Assembly (NCBI RefSeq): GCF_023370775.1
Contig: NZ_JAMCCQ010000002.1
Coordinates: 372,001-436,000, forward strand
DNA from: Marivita sp. GX14005
GTDB taxonomy: Bacteria > Pseudomonadota > Alphaproteobacteria > Rhodobacterales > Rhodobacteraceae
Direction: 5' to 3'
DNA length: 64,000 nucleotides
Both the position numbers and the translations under genes were made by a program. The stretch's first letter is position 1; the number at the start of each line of letters is the position of its first letter. Positions 53,670 to 62,759 of this stretch are shown here, piece by piece. The notes below the pieces were generated by a model that worked only from the letters and a program-made list of their open reading frames with translations, ran no database searches and had not been told where the DNA came from.

Positions 53670-54857
53670 ATGCAGGCAAAGCATGATGCAGAATTTCAAA
53701 TGATACCGAGAGGCAGTGTCTCGGGTGCCGTGGCTTATCTCCGCCGCGAGTTGCCCGATGAGCCGGTGATGTTTCTGCATCCGGACGCCCTCGCGACGCA
53801 AGCGCAACGGTTCCTTTCAGGCTTCCCCGGCCGCGTCAGCTATGCCGTCAAGGCAAACCCCGACGAAGTGGTGCTGCGGTATCTGGCGCTGGCGGGGGTC
53901 GATACGTTCGATGTCGCGTCCGTGGAGGAAATGCATCGCGTGCGCCGCATCGCACCGGATGCGCGGCTGCATTATCACAACCCGATCCGTTCGAACGCCG
54001 AGATCGCCGAGGCCAAGCGGTTCGGCGTAGCCTCGTGGTCGGTGGATCGCCTTTCCGAGCTTCGCAAACTCGGGGATTTGCCCTCTGATACCGAAATCGC
54101 GGTGCGGCTTTCCTTGCCACGCCCCGGCGGGGTCTATGATTTCGGCAGCAAGTTTGGGGCCACGCCAGAGCTTGCGGCATCGCTGCTGCGCGAGGTGTCT
54201 ATTATGGGCTGCCGCCCGGCAATCACCTTTCACCCCGGCACCCAATGCACCGATGCCGGTGCGTGGCAAGACTATATCGCAGCGGGTGCCGAGGTTGCGA
54301 AACGCGCCGACGTTCGTCTTCAAAGCCTCAATGTCGGAGGCGGGTTCCCGTCGCTGGTCGGAGACAGGCCGGAAAGGCTGACGCGCATCTTTCAGGCGAT
54401 TGAAGCCGCGGCCAAGGCCGCCTTCGGTCCGAACGGCCCCGTGCTCTGGTGCGAGCCGGGGCGCGGTATGGTGGCACCGGCCATGTGTTTGCTGCTGCGT
54501 ATCAAGTCGAGGACGGTCGACGCGGTAACCTTGAATGACGGGCTCTACGGCGCGCTTGGCGAATGGCGCGATCTGGCGCCTCCGGCGCGGCTCGTCGTCC
54601 TCTCGCCGAAAGGCTCGGTGCGCTCTGGTCGGACGGCGCCTTTTACGGTGTTCGGGCCGACCTGCGACAGTCTCGATTGTCTGCCCATGCCGTGGCATCT
54701 GCCAATGCATGTGCAGGAGGACGATTACATCCTCCTCGACGGGGCAGGGGCTTATGCCCAGACGCTGACCACCCATTTCAACGGATACGGGCTGAGGCGC
54801 GTTGTGGAACTGCCCGAAGAACAATCGGGCTCTCGACAAGACCGCATGGCCGGCTAG
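53670..54857 (+). CDS. Type III PLP-dependent decarboxylase (ornithine/diaminopimelate decarboxylase family)
   Basis: A 395-residue fold-type III PLP enzyme. The lysine forming the PLP Schiff base is in RVSYAVKANPDEVVLRYL; DTFDVASVEEMHRVRRIAPD follows. HPGTQCTD, NVGGGFPSLVGD and CEPGRGMVAPAMCL bind the phosphate and cofactor. FGPTCDSLDCLPMPWHLP supplies the conserved cysteine/aspartate of ornithine-type enzymes. Putrescine synthesis from ornithine, or a related diamine reaction, is likely. ATG 53670 or 53700 could be used. Confidence 0.88.
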   Translation: MQAKHDAEFQMIPRGSVSGAVAYLRRELPDEPVMFLHPDALATQAQRFLSGFPGRVSYAVKANPDEVVLRYLALAGVDTFDVASVEEMHRVRRIAPDARLHYHNPIRSNAEIAEAKRFGVASWSVDRLSELRKLGDLPSDTEIAVRLSLPRPGGVYDFGSKFGATPELAASLLREVSIMGCRPAITFHPGTQCTDAGAWQDYIAAGAEVAKRADVRLQSLNVGGGFPSLVGDRPERLTRIFQAIEAAAKAAFGPNGPVLWCEPGRGMVAPAMCLLLRIKSRTVDAVTLNDGLYGALGEWRDLAPPARLVVLSPKGSVRSGRTAPFTVFGPTCDSLDCLPMPWHLPMHVQEDDYILLDGAGAYAQTLTTHFNGYGLRRVVELPEEQSGSRQDRMAG

Positions 54858-55049
54858 TCTGCGCATGAAGCAGACGAAGGCAGACCTGTGCAAAGGACCG
54901 ACGCAAGCTTGCTCAGAACAGGCGAAAGAGACTCGCAAAACCGGGCATCGCAGGCGCTGTCCGACATAGGCGGCCGACGATCCGGTTCCAGCCAACAGCG
55001 CGGTATACCGCCTGCACGATTGCGTGTCCGGCGTGGAGTGTTCTGAAAC

Positions 55050-56126
55050 ATGCGCCCATCCCGCGCGGTCAATGCCGTTCTCGGCTGGTTCCGCAAACGC
55101 TTCACCTCGGATCATTCCCGGATCGCCCCCCGGCGCGGGCCGCGCGATCATGTTGTCATACTTGATGGAACGCTGTCCTCACTCGATCCGGGGCATGAAA
55201 CCAATGCGGGGCTATTGTATCGGCTGTTGCAGGAATTGAACGGGGAGATCTCGCTCTATTACGAAAACGGGCTGCAATGGGAGGATTGGCGCAGCTTCTC
55301 GGACATCATGCTGGGGCGGGGCATCAATCGGCAGATCAAGCGGGCCTATGGCTATCTGGCCTCGCGATACCGTCCGGGCGACCACATTTTTCTCTTCGGC
55401 TATTCGAGAGGCGCCTTTGCCGTGCGGTCGCTTGCCGGGGTGATCGACAGTATCGGCTTGCTGCAGGCCGAACATGCGACCGAGCGCAATATCCGCCAAG
55501 CCTATCGCCTGTATCGCGACGCTCCCGAAAGCGCGGCAGCGGGCGATTTCACGCGACTTTTCTGCCACCCGGACACGGTGATCGAGGTTGTCGGCGTCTG
55601 GGACACGGTGAAGGCGCTGGGACTGCGCTTGCCACTTTTGTGGCATCTGAACGACCGGCGGCATGGGTTCCACAGCGATCAACTCGGCCCCGCGATCCGG
55701 CATGGCTTTCACGCGCTCGCCTACCATGAACGGCGGGTGGCCTATGCGCCGGTGCTCTGGTCCTCCGCGCCCGAATGGAACGGGCGGCTCGAACAGGTCT
55801 GGTTTCGCGGCGTGCATGGCGATATCGGCGGCCAGTTGCGCGGTTTCGAAGAGGCGCGGCCGCTATCGAACATTCCGTTCGTCTGGATGCTGGAGCGTTC
55901 CGAAGGCGCGGGGCTCCGGCTACCCGAAGGTTGGAAAAGGCGGTTCGTTCAGGATGTCACCGCCCCGTCGCGCGGGAACTGGCGCGGCTGGGGCATCGTG
56001 TTCTGGCATCGCAGGCGGCGAGTCATAGGGGCGGATCCGTCCGAGCGGCTGCATGAAACGCTGCAGGATGCTCTGACCGAGGCAGAGCGATCCGCCGTCC
56101 CGAAACCGCTGCTAACGCGCTTGTGA
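55050..56126 (+). CDS. DUF2235 family phospholipase-like alpha/beta hydrolase
   Basis: A 358-residue protein with all DUF2235 marks: VILDGTLSSLDPGHETNAGL near the start, the lipase elbow FLFGYSRGAFAVRSLAGVI, the EVVGVWDTVKALGLRLPLLW segment and WFRGVHGDIGGQLRG with the catalytic His. DUF2235 includes Tle1-type secreted phospholipase effectors, but there is no VgrG, PAAR or immunity gene beside it, so a housekeeping lipid or unknown ester role is equally possible. Start codon choice is moderately certain. A strong terminator follows. Confidence 0.85.
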   Translation: MRPSRAVNAVLGWFRKRFTSDHSRIAPRRGPRDHVVILDGTLSSLDPGHETNAGLLYRLLQELNGEISLYYENGLQWEDWRSFSDIMLGRGINRQIKRAYGYLASRYRPGDHIFLFGYSRGAFAVRSLAGVIDSIGLLQAEHATERNIRQAYRLYRDAPESAAAGDFTRLFCHPDTVIEVVGVWDTVKALGLRLPLLWHLNDRRHGFHSDQLGPAIRHGFHALAYHERRVAYAPVLWSSAPEWNGRLEQVWFRGVHGDIGGQLRGFEEARPLSNIPFVWMLERSEGAGLRLPEGWKRRFVQDVTAPSRGNWRGWGIVFWHRRRRVIGADPSERLHETLQDALTEAERSAVPKPLLTRL

Positions 56127-56236
56127 TCGGCGATGCGGCGCATCGCCTTTAAATCCTGCATTGGCCGCCTATCTAAAGATCAGAGCGCGGGTCTGGAACG
56201 CCCGCAGCCTCTTCACTGTCCCTCGTTCCAACACTG

Positions 56237-56264
56237 GCGCCCAAGGTCTCCTTGGGCGCTTTTT
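56237..56264 (+). terminator. Terminator after the DUF2235 gene
   Basis: Perfect 10-bp stem GCGCCCAAGG/CCTTGGGCGC with loop TCT, then TTTTT, about 110 nt after the stop. Confidence 0.88.
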
Positions 56265-56294
56265 CTTTGTCCTCATGCAGGTTAGGCTCGGTTT

Positions 56295-56717
56295 ATGACG
56301 AATACAGACGATCAATTGCGCGACATACTGGCTCGGACGAAAACCATCGCCCTGGTCGGTGCATCGATGAAACCGGACCGTCCGTCCAACTATGTCGGAC
56401 GCTATCTTTTGGACAAGGGCTACCGGGTGATCCCCGTGAACCCCGGCCACGCAGGCGAGCCGCTTTTCGGCACCGAAGTCGTCGCCACCTTGTCGGAGAT
56501 CGACGCGCCGATAGATATGGTCGATATCTTCCGCCGCTCCGAAGCGGTGCCGGCCATCGTCGATGAGGCCCTGGAGGCGTTTCCCGATTTGCAGACGATA
56601 TGGATGCAGATCGGCGTCAGGCATCCCGTCGCGGCGGCGAAAGCCGAAGCGCGCGGCGTCGATGTCGTGATGGACCGCTGTCCGAAGGTGGAAATTCCGC
56701 GCCTGATGGGACGATAG
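56295..56717 (+). CDS. CoA-binding domain protein (YccU-like)
   Basis: A 140-residue Rossmann-fold CoA-binding protein. It has KTIALVGASMKPDRPSNYVG at the start, VIPVNPGHAGEPLFGTEVV, PIDMVDIFRRSEAVPAIVDE and the ending CPKVEIPRL. It is cytosolic, and the biochemical role of the family is unclear. It is a single gene between two terminator/convergent boundaries; hisE converges on it. Confidence 0.9.
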   Translation: MTNTDDQLRDILARTKTIALVGASMKPDRPSNYVGRYLLDKGYRVIPVNPGHAGEPLFGTEVVATLSEIDAPIDMVDIFRRSEAVPAIVDEALEAFPDLQTIWMQIGVRHPVAAAKAEARGVDVVMDRCPKVEIPRLMGR

Positions 56718-56732
56718 GCGGGACGAAGCGGC

Positions 56733-57041
56733 TTAGCCTCGTCCGGCCTTTTCGGCGAGGCCGGATTGCGACTGGCGGCGTTCGAGCTCCGCCATGACAT
56801 CGGCCAAAGCCACGTCGCGGGATTTCAGCATGACCAGCAGATGAAAGAGCACATCCGCCGCTTCCGATGTGAGCCCTGCACGATCGCCCTTGACGGCCTC
56901 GATGATTGCTTCGACGGCTTCCTCGCCGAACTTCTCGGCGCATTTCTCGGGCCCTTTGGACAGCAGCTTGGCGGTCCAGCTGTCCTCGGCGCTGGCCCCG
57001 GCGCGGGCGGCGATGATGCGGTCAAGATCGTCAAGCGTCAT
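56733..57041 (-). CDS. hisE: Phosphoribosyl-ATP diphosphatase
   Basis: A 102-residue enzyme of histidine synthesis hydrolysing PR-ATP to PR-AMP. It has [40 protein letters not shown] and [20 protein letters not shown] with the MazG-like acidic metal ligands. A monofunctional HisE with a separate HisI elsewhere is usual in alphaproteobacteria. It overlaps hisF by 4 nt. Confidence 0.96.
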   Translation of the reverse strand: MTLDDLDRIIAARAGASAEDSWTAKLLSKGPEKCAEKFGEEAVEAIIEAVKGDRAGLTSEAADVLFHLLVMLKSRDVALADVMAELERRQSQSGLAEKAGRG

Positions 57042-57799
57042 GACAGCCTCACCGGAATGCCTGCCGCGGCCATATGCGCCTTGGCATCCCCGATCGTGTG
57101 TTCGCCGAAATGGAAGATCGATGCGGCCAGCACCGCGCTGGCTCCGCCTTCCGTTACGCCTTCGACCAGGTGATCGAGCGTGCCGACCCCGCCCGAGGCG
57201 ATCACCGGCACGTTCACGGCATCCGAGATCGCGCGGGTGAGCGGCAGGTTGAAGCCCGATCTGGTGCCGTCGCGGTCCATCGAGGTCAGCAGGATTTCTC
57301 CGGCGCCTTTCTCGGCGACCGTCCGGGCGAACTCCACCGCGTCGATGCCCGTGGGTTTGCGGCCCCCGTGGGTGAAAATCTCCCATTTGCCGGGCGCGAC
57401 CGTCTTGGCATCGATGGCGACGACGATGCATTGGCTGCCGAAATGATCCGCCGCTTCGGCCACGACATCCGGATTGGCGACGGCGGCCGAATTGAACGAC
57501 ACCTTGTCCGCGCCGGCCAGCAGAAGCGCGCGCACATCCGCGACGCCGCGCACGCCGCCGCCGACCGTGAGCGGGATGAAGCATTGCTCTGCCGTGCGGG
57601 TGACGACATCGAACATCGTGCCGCGGTTTTCATGCGTGGCATGGATATCGAGGAAACAGATCTCGTCGGCGCCGGCGGCGTCATAGGCGCGGGCGGCATC
57701 CACCGGATCGCCGGCATCGCGAAGATCGACGAAGTTGACACCCTTGACGACGCGCCCGTCGGCGACGTCGAGACAAGGGATGATGCGGGTTTTCAGCAT
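57038..57799 (-). CDS. hisF: Imidazole glycerol phosphate synthase, cyclase subunit
   Basis: A 253-residue TIM barrel that with HisH makes imidazole glycerol phosphate and AICAR. It has [20 protein letters not shown] (first catalytic Asp), [20 protein letters not shown], and the second-half [20 protein letters not shown] (second catalytic Asp). It is translationally coupled to hisE downstream and separated by 85 nt from hisA upstream. Confidence 0.97.
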   Translation of the reverse strand: MLKTRIIPCLDVADGRVVKGVNFVDLRDAGDPVDAARAYDAAGADEICFLDIHATHENRGTMFDVVTRTAEQCFIPLTVGGGVRGVADVRALLLAGADKVSFNSAAVANPDVVAEAADHFGSQCIVVAIDAKTVAPGKWEIFTHGGRKPTGIDAVEFARTVAEKGAGEILLTSMDRDGTRSGFNLPLTRAISDAVNVPVIASGGVGTLDHLVEGVTEGGASAVLAASIFHFGEHTIGDAKAHMAAAGIPVRLS

Positions 57800-57884
57800 G
57801 TGGCGGGCCTGTCGATCCGGTTTCGCGTCTGGGAAGGGGAGACCGTTGGAATATGAGTATTTGTAAAGAGAAGATGCGGGAAGG

Positions 57885-58607
57885 TCACGCGTTCAGCACA
57901 CGTAGCGCCTCTTTCAGATCGAGCGCACCATCATAGAGCGCGCGGCCGGAGATTGCGCCATTCAGCTGCGCGCCGCAATCGCGCAGTGCGATCAGATCGT
58001 TCAGCGACGATACACCGCCGGAGGCGATGACCGGGATCGAGACTGCGCGAGCGAGAGCGGCGGTGGCCTCGATATTCGGGCCTTGCATCGCGCCGTCGCG
58101 GTTGATGTCGGTATAGATGATCGCGGCAACACCCGCATCTTCGAAGGAGCGGGCGAGATCGGTGACCATGACATCCGTTTCCTCGGCCCAGCCCTTGGTG
58201 GCGACGCGCCCGCCCCGCGCATCGATCCCGACGGCGACCTTGCCGGGAAAGACGCGCGCGGCCTCGCGCACGAGGTCGGGGTTTTCCACGGCCACGGTGC
58301 CGAGGATCACGCGCGCGAGGCCCTTGTCCAGCCAGGTTTCGATGGTTTTCATGTCGCGGATGCCGCCGCCGAGCTGCGCCGGGATGCTTGTTTGCGCGAG
58401 GATTGCCTCGACCGCCGCCGCGTTGACCGGCGCGCCGGCGAAGGCGCCGTTCAGATCGACGAGGTGCAGCCATGCGCAGCCGGCCTGTTCGAACTCCTGC
58501 GCCTGGGCGGCGGGGTCGTCGTTGAACACCGTGGCTTTTTCCATATCGCCGCGCAGCAGGCGCACGGCCTTGCCGTCTTTCAGGTCGATGGCGGAATAGA
58601 GGATCAT
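57885..58607 (-). CDS. hisA: Phosphoribosylformimino-AICAR ribotide isomerase
   Basis: A 240-residue TIM-barrel Amadori isomerase. It has [20 protein letters not shown] (catalytic Asp near residue 8), [40 protein letters not shown] and the second catalytic region [14 protein letters not shown]. The ATG ending at 58607 fits; the frame is open further upstream. A plus-strand DUF2147 gene lies between it and hisH. Confidence 0.97.
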   Translation of the reverse strand: MILYSAIDLKDGKAVRLLRGDMEKATVFNDDPAAQAQEFEQAGCAWLHLVDLNGAFAGAPVNAAAVEAILAQTSIPAQLGGGIRDMKTIETWLDKGLARVILGTVAVENPDLVREAARVFPGKVAVGIDARGGRVATKGWAEETDVMVTDLARSFEDAGVAAIIYTDINRDGAMQGPNIEATAALARAVSIPVIASGGVSSLNDLIALRDCGAQLNGAISGRALYDGALDLKEALRVLNA

Positions 58608-58742
58608 GGGCGCGCTCCGGGGTTTGTTTGCGCGTTGCTTTGGCATGGCGGCGAAATACATGCAACGCGACCTTGCGTCAGGCTTGATCGGTCGCGCGGT
58701 TGCGGGCGAGGATCGGCTCGGGTTTTGAAGGGAGGAACCGCG

Positions 58743-59126
58743 ATGAAATGGATGACGATGGCGGCCGGATTGACAATCGCCGCGAGCGGCGCATTGGCCG
58801 ATCCCGCGCATGGAACTTGGCAGACCGAAGTGGATGACGGCAATTACGCGCATATTCGCATGGTGCCTTGCGGCGAAATGGTCTGCGGCGTGATCGCGCG
58901 CAGTTTCAATGCGCAGGGGGAGTTCGCCTCGCCCAATACCGGCAAGACACTGGTGATCAATATGGTGCCTCAGGGCGGCGGCAAATACGAGGGCAGGGTC
59001 TGGCGGCCGTCGAATGACAAGATCTACATGGGCAAGATGCAGCTTCGCGGCGACACGCTGGATCTGTCGGGCTGTGTCGCGGGCGGGCTTTTGTGCTCCA
59101 AGCAGACCTGGAGCCGCGTGAAGTAG
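58743..59126 (+). CDS. Secreted DUF2147 family protein
   Basis: A 127-residue protein with a signal peptide ([19 protein letters not shown], then DPAHGTW). It has [20 protein letters not shown] and [20 protein letters not shown], ending with [23 protein letters not shown]2147 domains are small lipocalin-like periplasmic proteins of unknown function. It follows GGGAGG, and lies head-to-head with hisA and tail-to-tail with hisH, interrupting the his run on the opposite strand. Confidence 0.88.
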   Translation: MKWMTMAAGLTIAASGALADPAHGTWQTEVDDGNYAHIRMVPCGEMVCGVIARSFNAQGEFASPNTGKTLVINMVPQGGGKYEGRVWRPSNDKIYMGKMQLRGDTLDLSGCVAGGLLCSKQTWSRVK

Positions 59127-59145
59127 GGCGGGGCCATAGACGGCA

Positions 59146-59781
59146 TCAGGGGCGCCAGCTCAGGAAATTGGCGATCATCCGCAGCCCTGCAGCCGCGCTT
59201 TTTTCCGGGTGGAACTGGAAGCCGATCCGCGTATCGCGCGCGACGATGGCGGTGACGTCGCCGCCATAATCCGCATGGGCGAGCCGCTGCTCCGGGCTGT
59301 CGATGCGCATCTGGTAGGAGTGGACGAAATAGGCGTGATCGCCGGTTTCGATGCCATCGAGGACGGGGTGGGGCGCGTCGATCACCAGATCGTTCCAGCC
59401 CATATGCGGCACCTTGAGAGCCGGATCGCCCGGCGTGATCCGTTCGACCTCGCCGTCGATCCAGCCGAGGCCCATCGTCTCTTCGTATTCATGCCCGATA
59501 CGGGCCATGAGCTGCATGCCGACGCAGATGCCGAGGAAGGGGCGGGCCTTGACCTCGACCGCCTCGACCATCGCGGCGAAGGCGCCCGAAGCGCGCAGGG
59601 CTTTCGCGCAGGCCGGGAACGCGCCGTCTCCGGGCAGGACGATGCGGTCGGCGCGGGCGATCACGTCGGGATCGGAGGTGACCGCGATCTGGCCCGTGCC
59701 GTTTTCGAGCGCCATTTTCTGGAACGCCTTTTCAGCCGAATGCAGGTTGCCGCTTTCGTAATCGATGATCGCTGTCAGCAC
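59146..59781 (-). CDS. hisH: Imidazole glycerol phosphate synthase, glutaminase subunit
   Basis: A 211-residue class I glutamine amidotransferase supplying ammonia to HisF. It has [20 protein letters not shown] and [20 protein letters not shown], the nucleophile [12 protein letters not shown] and the [13 protein letters not shown] His/Glu pair. Its start abuts the hisB stop directly. Confidence 0.97.
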   Translation of the reverse strand: MLTAIIDYESGNLHSAEKAFQKMALENGTGQIAVTSDPDVIARADRIVLPGDGAFPACAKALRASGAFAAMVEAVEVKARPFLGICVGMQLMARIGHEYEETMGLGWIDGEVERITPGDPALKVPHMGWNDLVIDAPHPVLDGIETGDHAYFVHSYQMRIDSPEQRLAHADYGGDVTAIVARDTRIGFQFHPEKSAAAGLRMIANFLSWRP

Positions 59782-60369
59782 TTACAGGGCACCCTTGGTG
59801 GAGGGGATCGCATCGGATTTGCGCGGATCTGTCTCCAGCGCATCGCGCAGCGCGCGGGCGACCGCCTTGAACGCGGCTTCGGCGATATGGTGGCTGTTGA
59901 TGCCGTGCAGCATGTCCACATGGAGCGTGATGCCGCCATGTGTGCTGAGCGCCTGGAAGAACTCGCGCACCAATTCGCAATCAAAGGTGCCGATCTTCGA
60001 CGTCGGCAACGCCACGTTCCACACCAGATAGGGCCGGCCCGAGAGATCCAGCGCCGCACGCACCAGCGCGTCGTCCATCGGCAGAAGGCACGCGCCATAG
60101 CGCACGATCCCGCGCTTGTCCCCGGCCGCCTGCGCCAGTGCCTGACCTAGGGCGATGCCTGTATCCTCTACCGTGTGGTGATCGTCGATATGCAAATCGC
60201 CCGTGGCCCGGATGGTCATGTCGATCAGCGAATGGCGGGCCAACTGGTCCAGCATGTGATCGAAGAACCCCACGCCGGTTTCATTGTCATAGCGGCCCGT
60301 GCCGTCGAGATCGATCTCGACGGTGATATCGGTTTCGGCTGTCTTGCGTGTGATGGTTGCGCTGCGCAT
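59782..60369 (-). CDS. hisB: Imidazoleglycerol-phosphate dehydratase
   Basis: A 195-residue monofunctional dehydratase. It has [40 protein letters not shown], the metal motif [17 protein letters not shown] and the second [18 protein letters not shown]. It is the first gene of the hisBH pair; hisH begins at the next base after its stop. Confidence 0.97.
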   Translation of the reverse strand: MRSATITRKTAETDITVEIDLDGTGRYDNETGVGFFDHMLDQLARHSLIDMTIRATGDLHIDDHHTVEDTGIALGQALAQAAGDKRGIVRYGACLLPMDDALVRAALDLSGRPYLVWNVALPTSKIGTFDCELVREFFQALSTHGGITLHVDMLHGINSHHIAEAAFKAVARALRDALETDPRKSDAIPSTKGAL

Positions 60370-60485
60370 AGGGTTCCCCGGAATGGTCGCGGCCTTATAG
60401 GCGGCGCGGGCGCCCGGGCCAAGCGAGGAACGTCCGCTTGACAGAGAAGGCGGCAGAAGGTGGTTTTCGAGAAACGGAGGTGCCG

Positions 60486-60884
60486 ATGACGACGCGCTCG
60501 ATCACAGCCGGTCTGACCTATGGGCTTGCGGTTTTCATGCTGGGCTTTGCCTTGGGCGTGCTGCGCACGATCATGCTGCATCCGCTCGTCGGAGAGCTTT
60601 GGGCGGTGGCTCTCGAAATCCCGATCATCCTTGCAGCCGCCTGGGCGATCTGTGCGGCGGTCTTGCATCGGTTTCGCGTTGCGGCCCGGTGGCCGGCTCG
60701 GCTTGCGATGGGCGGTGTTGCCTTGTTCTGCGTGCTGATTGGCGAGGCGGGTGTGTCGCTCTGGATGTCGGACCGAACGCTCAAGGCGCATCTGGCGCTC
60801 TATGCCACTCCGAGATCGGCTCTTGGACTGCTGGCACAGTTTGCCTTCGTGCTCTTCCCGGCCCTGCAACTGCGCCGCCGCTGA
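60486..60884 (+). CDS. Small four-helix membrane protein, unknown function
   Basis: A 132-residue hydrophobic protein with about four membrane helices ([60 protein letters not shown] and the C-terminal [18 protein letters not shown]). ATG 60486 has GGAGG 5 nt upstream, which decides the start. I do not recognise the family. It is divergent from hisB and convergent with the tRNA-Gly genes. Confidence 0.8.
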   Translation: MTTRSITAGLTYGLAVFMLGFALGVLRTIMLHPLVGELWAVALEIPIILAAAWAICAAVLHRFRVAARWPARLAMGGVALFCVLIGEAGVSLWMSDRTLKAHLALYATPRSALGLLAQFAFVLFPALQLRRR

Positions 60885-60910
60885 AATATCATTCGACAAG
60901 AGGAAACCGA

Positions 60911-60985
60911 TGGAGCGGGCGAGGCGATTCGAACGCCCGACCCTAACCTTGGCAAGGTTATGCTCTACCCCTGAGCTACGCCCGC
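60911..60985 (-). tRNA. trnG: tRNA-Gly (anticodon GCC), copy 1
   Basis: On the minus strand, acceptor GCGGGCG pairs with CGCCCGC. The D-arm has GTAGCTCAGGGGTAGAGC, the anticodon loop contains TTGCCAA with GCC at 60951-60953, the T-loop is TTCGAATC-like, and the end is TCCA with encoded CCA. Confidence 0.96.
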
Positions 60986-61007
60986 GCTGCCATCGTTTTG
61001 ACCGGAT

Positions 61008-61082
61008 TGGAGCGGGCGAGGCGATTCGAACGCCCGACCCTAACCTTGGCAAGGTTATGCTCTACCCCTGAGCTACGCCCGC
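61008..61082 (-). tRNA. trnG: tRNA-Gly (anticodon GCC), copy 2
   Basis: Identical over all 75 nt to copy 1, shifted by 97 nt; identity also includes 7 nt of 5' leader (GCTGCCA on the plus strand). A tandem duplicate, probably cotranscribed. Confidence 0.96.
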
Positions 61083-61507
61083 GCTGCCAATCTGGTATGC
61101 GCGGATTTAGTGGGTGTTGCGGCGGGGTGCAAGGGGAAAATTTTGGGGCGGGGTAGGGGCAACGTTCATAGGCAAGACATAATATCAGTTGCGATCTGTG
61201 AGAGCGAAAAGTGTTGCTTCGCCGCAATCGTAAAATTGCCTGCCTCCACTGGCGAAAGCGGTCTTCAGGATTATTAGTCGCGCATTCGACCTACGCGGGT
61301 GGGTTCGCTCACGAGATAAACCTTGCGCGTGTTACGATTGCGCTCATGCTTCGTTTTTCACACGAACTCCATAACTTAGACGCATTTTCGCATGACAGTG
61401 CACTTAGCCTTAGTTGTTCAAAACCTTAGGAAGGCTCGTGATGCCACCAAAGTGATGAACCAGTAGCCACGAGAAACCAGAACAGATAGCAAAAGAAAGC
61501 GCGGCCA
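61083..61507. other. A+T-richer intergenic stretch without recognised gene
   Basis: 425 nt between the tRNA-Gly pair and the membrane-protein gene. A 72-codon plus-strand frame (61211-61429) lacks a ribosome site and any family resemblance, so I do not call it. Base composition is visibly lower in G+C than the his genes. Confidence 0.6.
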
Positions 61508-62551
61508 GTGATCGAAGACGTTACGACTAGTTTGTTAGCTCAAAGCGGAATTGAGCTTTGGGTGGACTTAGGCATATTGCTTTTCGGATTTGCCCTGGCA
61601 CTGCTCATACATCGACGCAGTTCGTGGACACTTCGGCGGATTCCATACTTTGTGGCCGTTACCGGACTTTTTTTTCTTCATTCTGTATTTTTAACGGTTT
61701 CGTTGATATTTTCCGACGTGATTCAACCAAGTGGTCTATGGTTGTTTATCGTTACGGTCTTGTTTGCACAGATGGTATTCGGGTACCTTTACGGCGTAAT
61801 TTCTCTTGCACGCTCGCTTGACAGCTATGGCAACGGGCACATGGCTTGGGTTGCGTTCGTCCCAATCGCGTTTCTCGTTTTGTGGTTCAAGGCACCTCTT
61901 AATAATAAAAAGCCGATTAGTGCCGCTCGCATGGTGGGTAACGCTGCTGCAGTGTTTTTGGGGCTTGCTTTCTTTGCCCTGCGTGCAATTAACGACCCCT
62001 TTAATGAAGCTGCTTTCGAATACATGATTGATCATACCGAAGCCAATGCAGACTTGAGCGCCGCGGCTCGTCTTGCAAAAGCGCAGTCTCAGACGCTGTC
62101 GCAAGCGCAGGCTCCGACACGCCTGCCGGCACTGAGGAACGAAGTGATTCAAATCAAAGGGCTCCACAATGGTATGGAATTGAACCAAGCGCTTTTGGCA
62201 ATATATAGAAGAGGCGGTACCTGTTCCTCTAGTGAAAGTCGCGACGACTTCTCTAACAAGACAGTTGTCTGGACCTCATGCGAAATCCATGACGAGACCC
62301 GCCAAGACGATTGGAACAAAACAGACATTTACCTTAGTTCGGATCGCACCCGGAGCGGGCTGGTACTGACACACATTCATTTCCAATGTGAGTATATAAA
62401 TACTTGTGGAATGTCCTTCAATGAGATTACTAAAGCTCCACGAAGCGCTGGCGTGCTTTCAAGAAATTCAGATGATCGCAATATTCGTATCAACGACAAC
62501 GGAAATATCACGCTTCCAATAATCGGAACCGACGAACCAATTTTCAACTAA
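61508..62551 (+). CDS. Membrane protein with soluble C-terminal domain, unknown function
   Basis: A 347-residue protein starting at GTG 61508. Four hydrophobic helices occupy about residues 18-170 (WVDLGILLFGFALALLIHRR, YFVAVTGLFFLHSVFLTVSL, WLFIVTVLFAQMVFGYLYGV, then AWVAFVPIAFLVLWF). A polar C-terminal half includes an Ala/Gln-rich linker and four cysteines (TCSSSE, WTSCE, FQCEYINTCG) that could form disulfides. Codon use is A+T-rich compared with neighbours, so recent transfer is likely. No family recognised. Confidence 0.7.
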   Translation: MIEDVTTSLLAQSGIELWVDLGILLFGFALALLIHRRSSWTLRRIPYFVAVTGLFFLHSVFLTVSLIFSDVIQPSGLWLFIVTVLFAQMVFGYLYGVISLARSLDSYGNGHMAWVAFVPIAFLVLWFKAPLNNKKPISAARMVGNAAAVFLGLAFFALRAINDPFNEAAFEYMIDHTEANADLSAAARLAKAQSQTLSQAQAPTRLPALRNEVIQIKGLHNGMELNQALLAIYRRGGTCSSSESRDDFSNKTVVWTSCEIHDETRQDDWNKTDIYLSSDRTRSGLVLTHIHFQCEYINTCGMSFNEITKAPRSAGVLSRNSDDRNIRINDNGNITLPIIGTDEPIFN

Positions 62552-62759
62552 TGCACAGACATCGTCTACAAGTCTTCAGCGGGTGAAAATCGAGACGCGA
62601 GACGATCACTTCGACTCGCACACTACTAGTTGGTCAGCAACTCGATTTTGCCCATTTCGCGAATGGCCGGAATGCGAGCGGCATTTGGGTAGGGCGCCGA
62701 GAGCCCGGCGTTCACTGAAATCGACCGCACTAAGGGACAGGTCTAAGGCGATTCATCCC
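62552..62759. other. Gene-free gap before pyruvate carboxylase end
   Basis: 208 nt with no supported gene or clear terminator. Confidence 0.5.

Noticed and set aside
60911-61082. tRNA-Gly repeat as phage attachment site
   Set aside because: The duplicate is a complete tRNA with leader, not a 3'-end fragment, and the odd-composition DNA lies on the 5' side with no integrase.
61211-61429. 72-codon frame in the A+T-rich gap
   Set aside because: No ribosome site, no hydrophobic or motif pattern, and no family resemblance.
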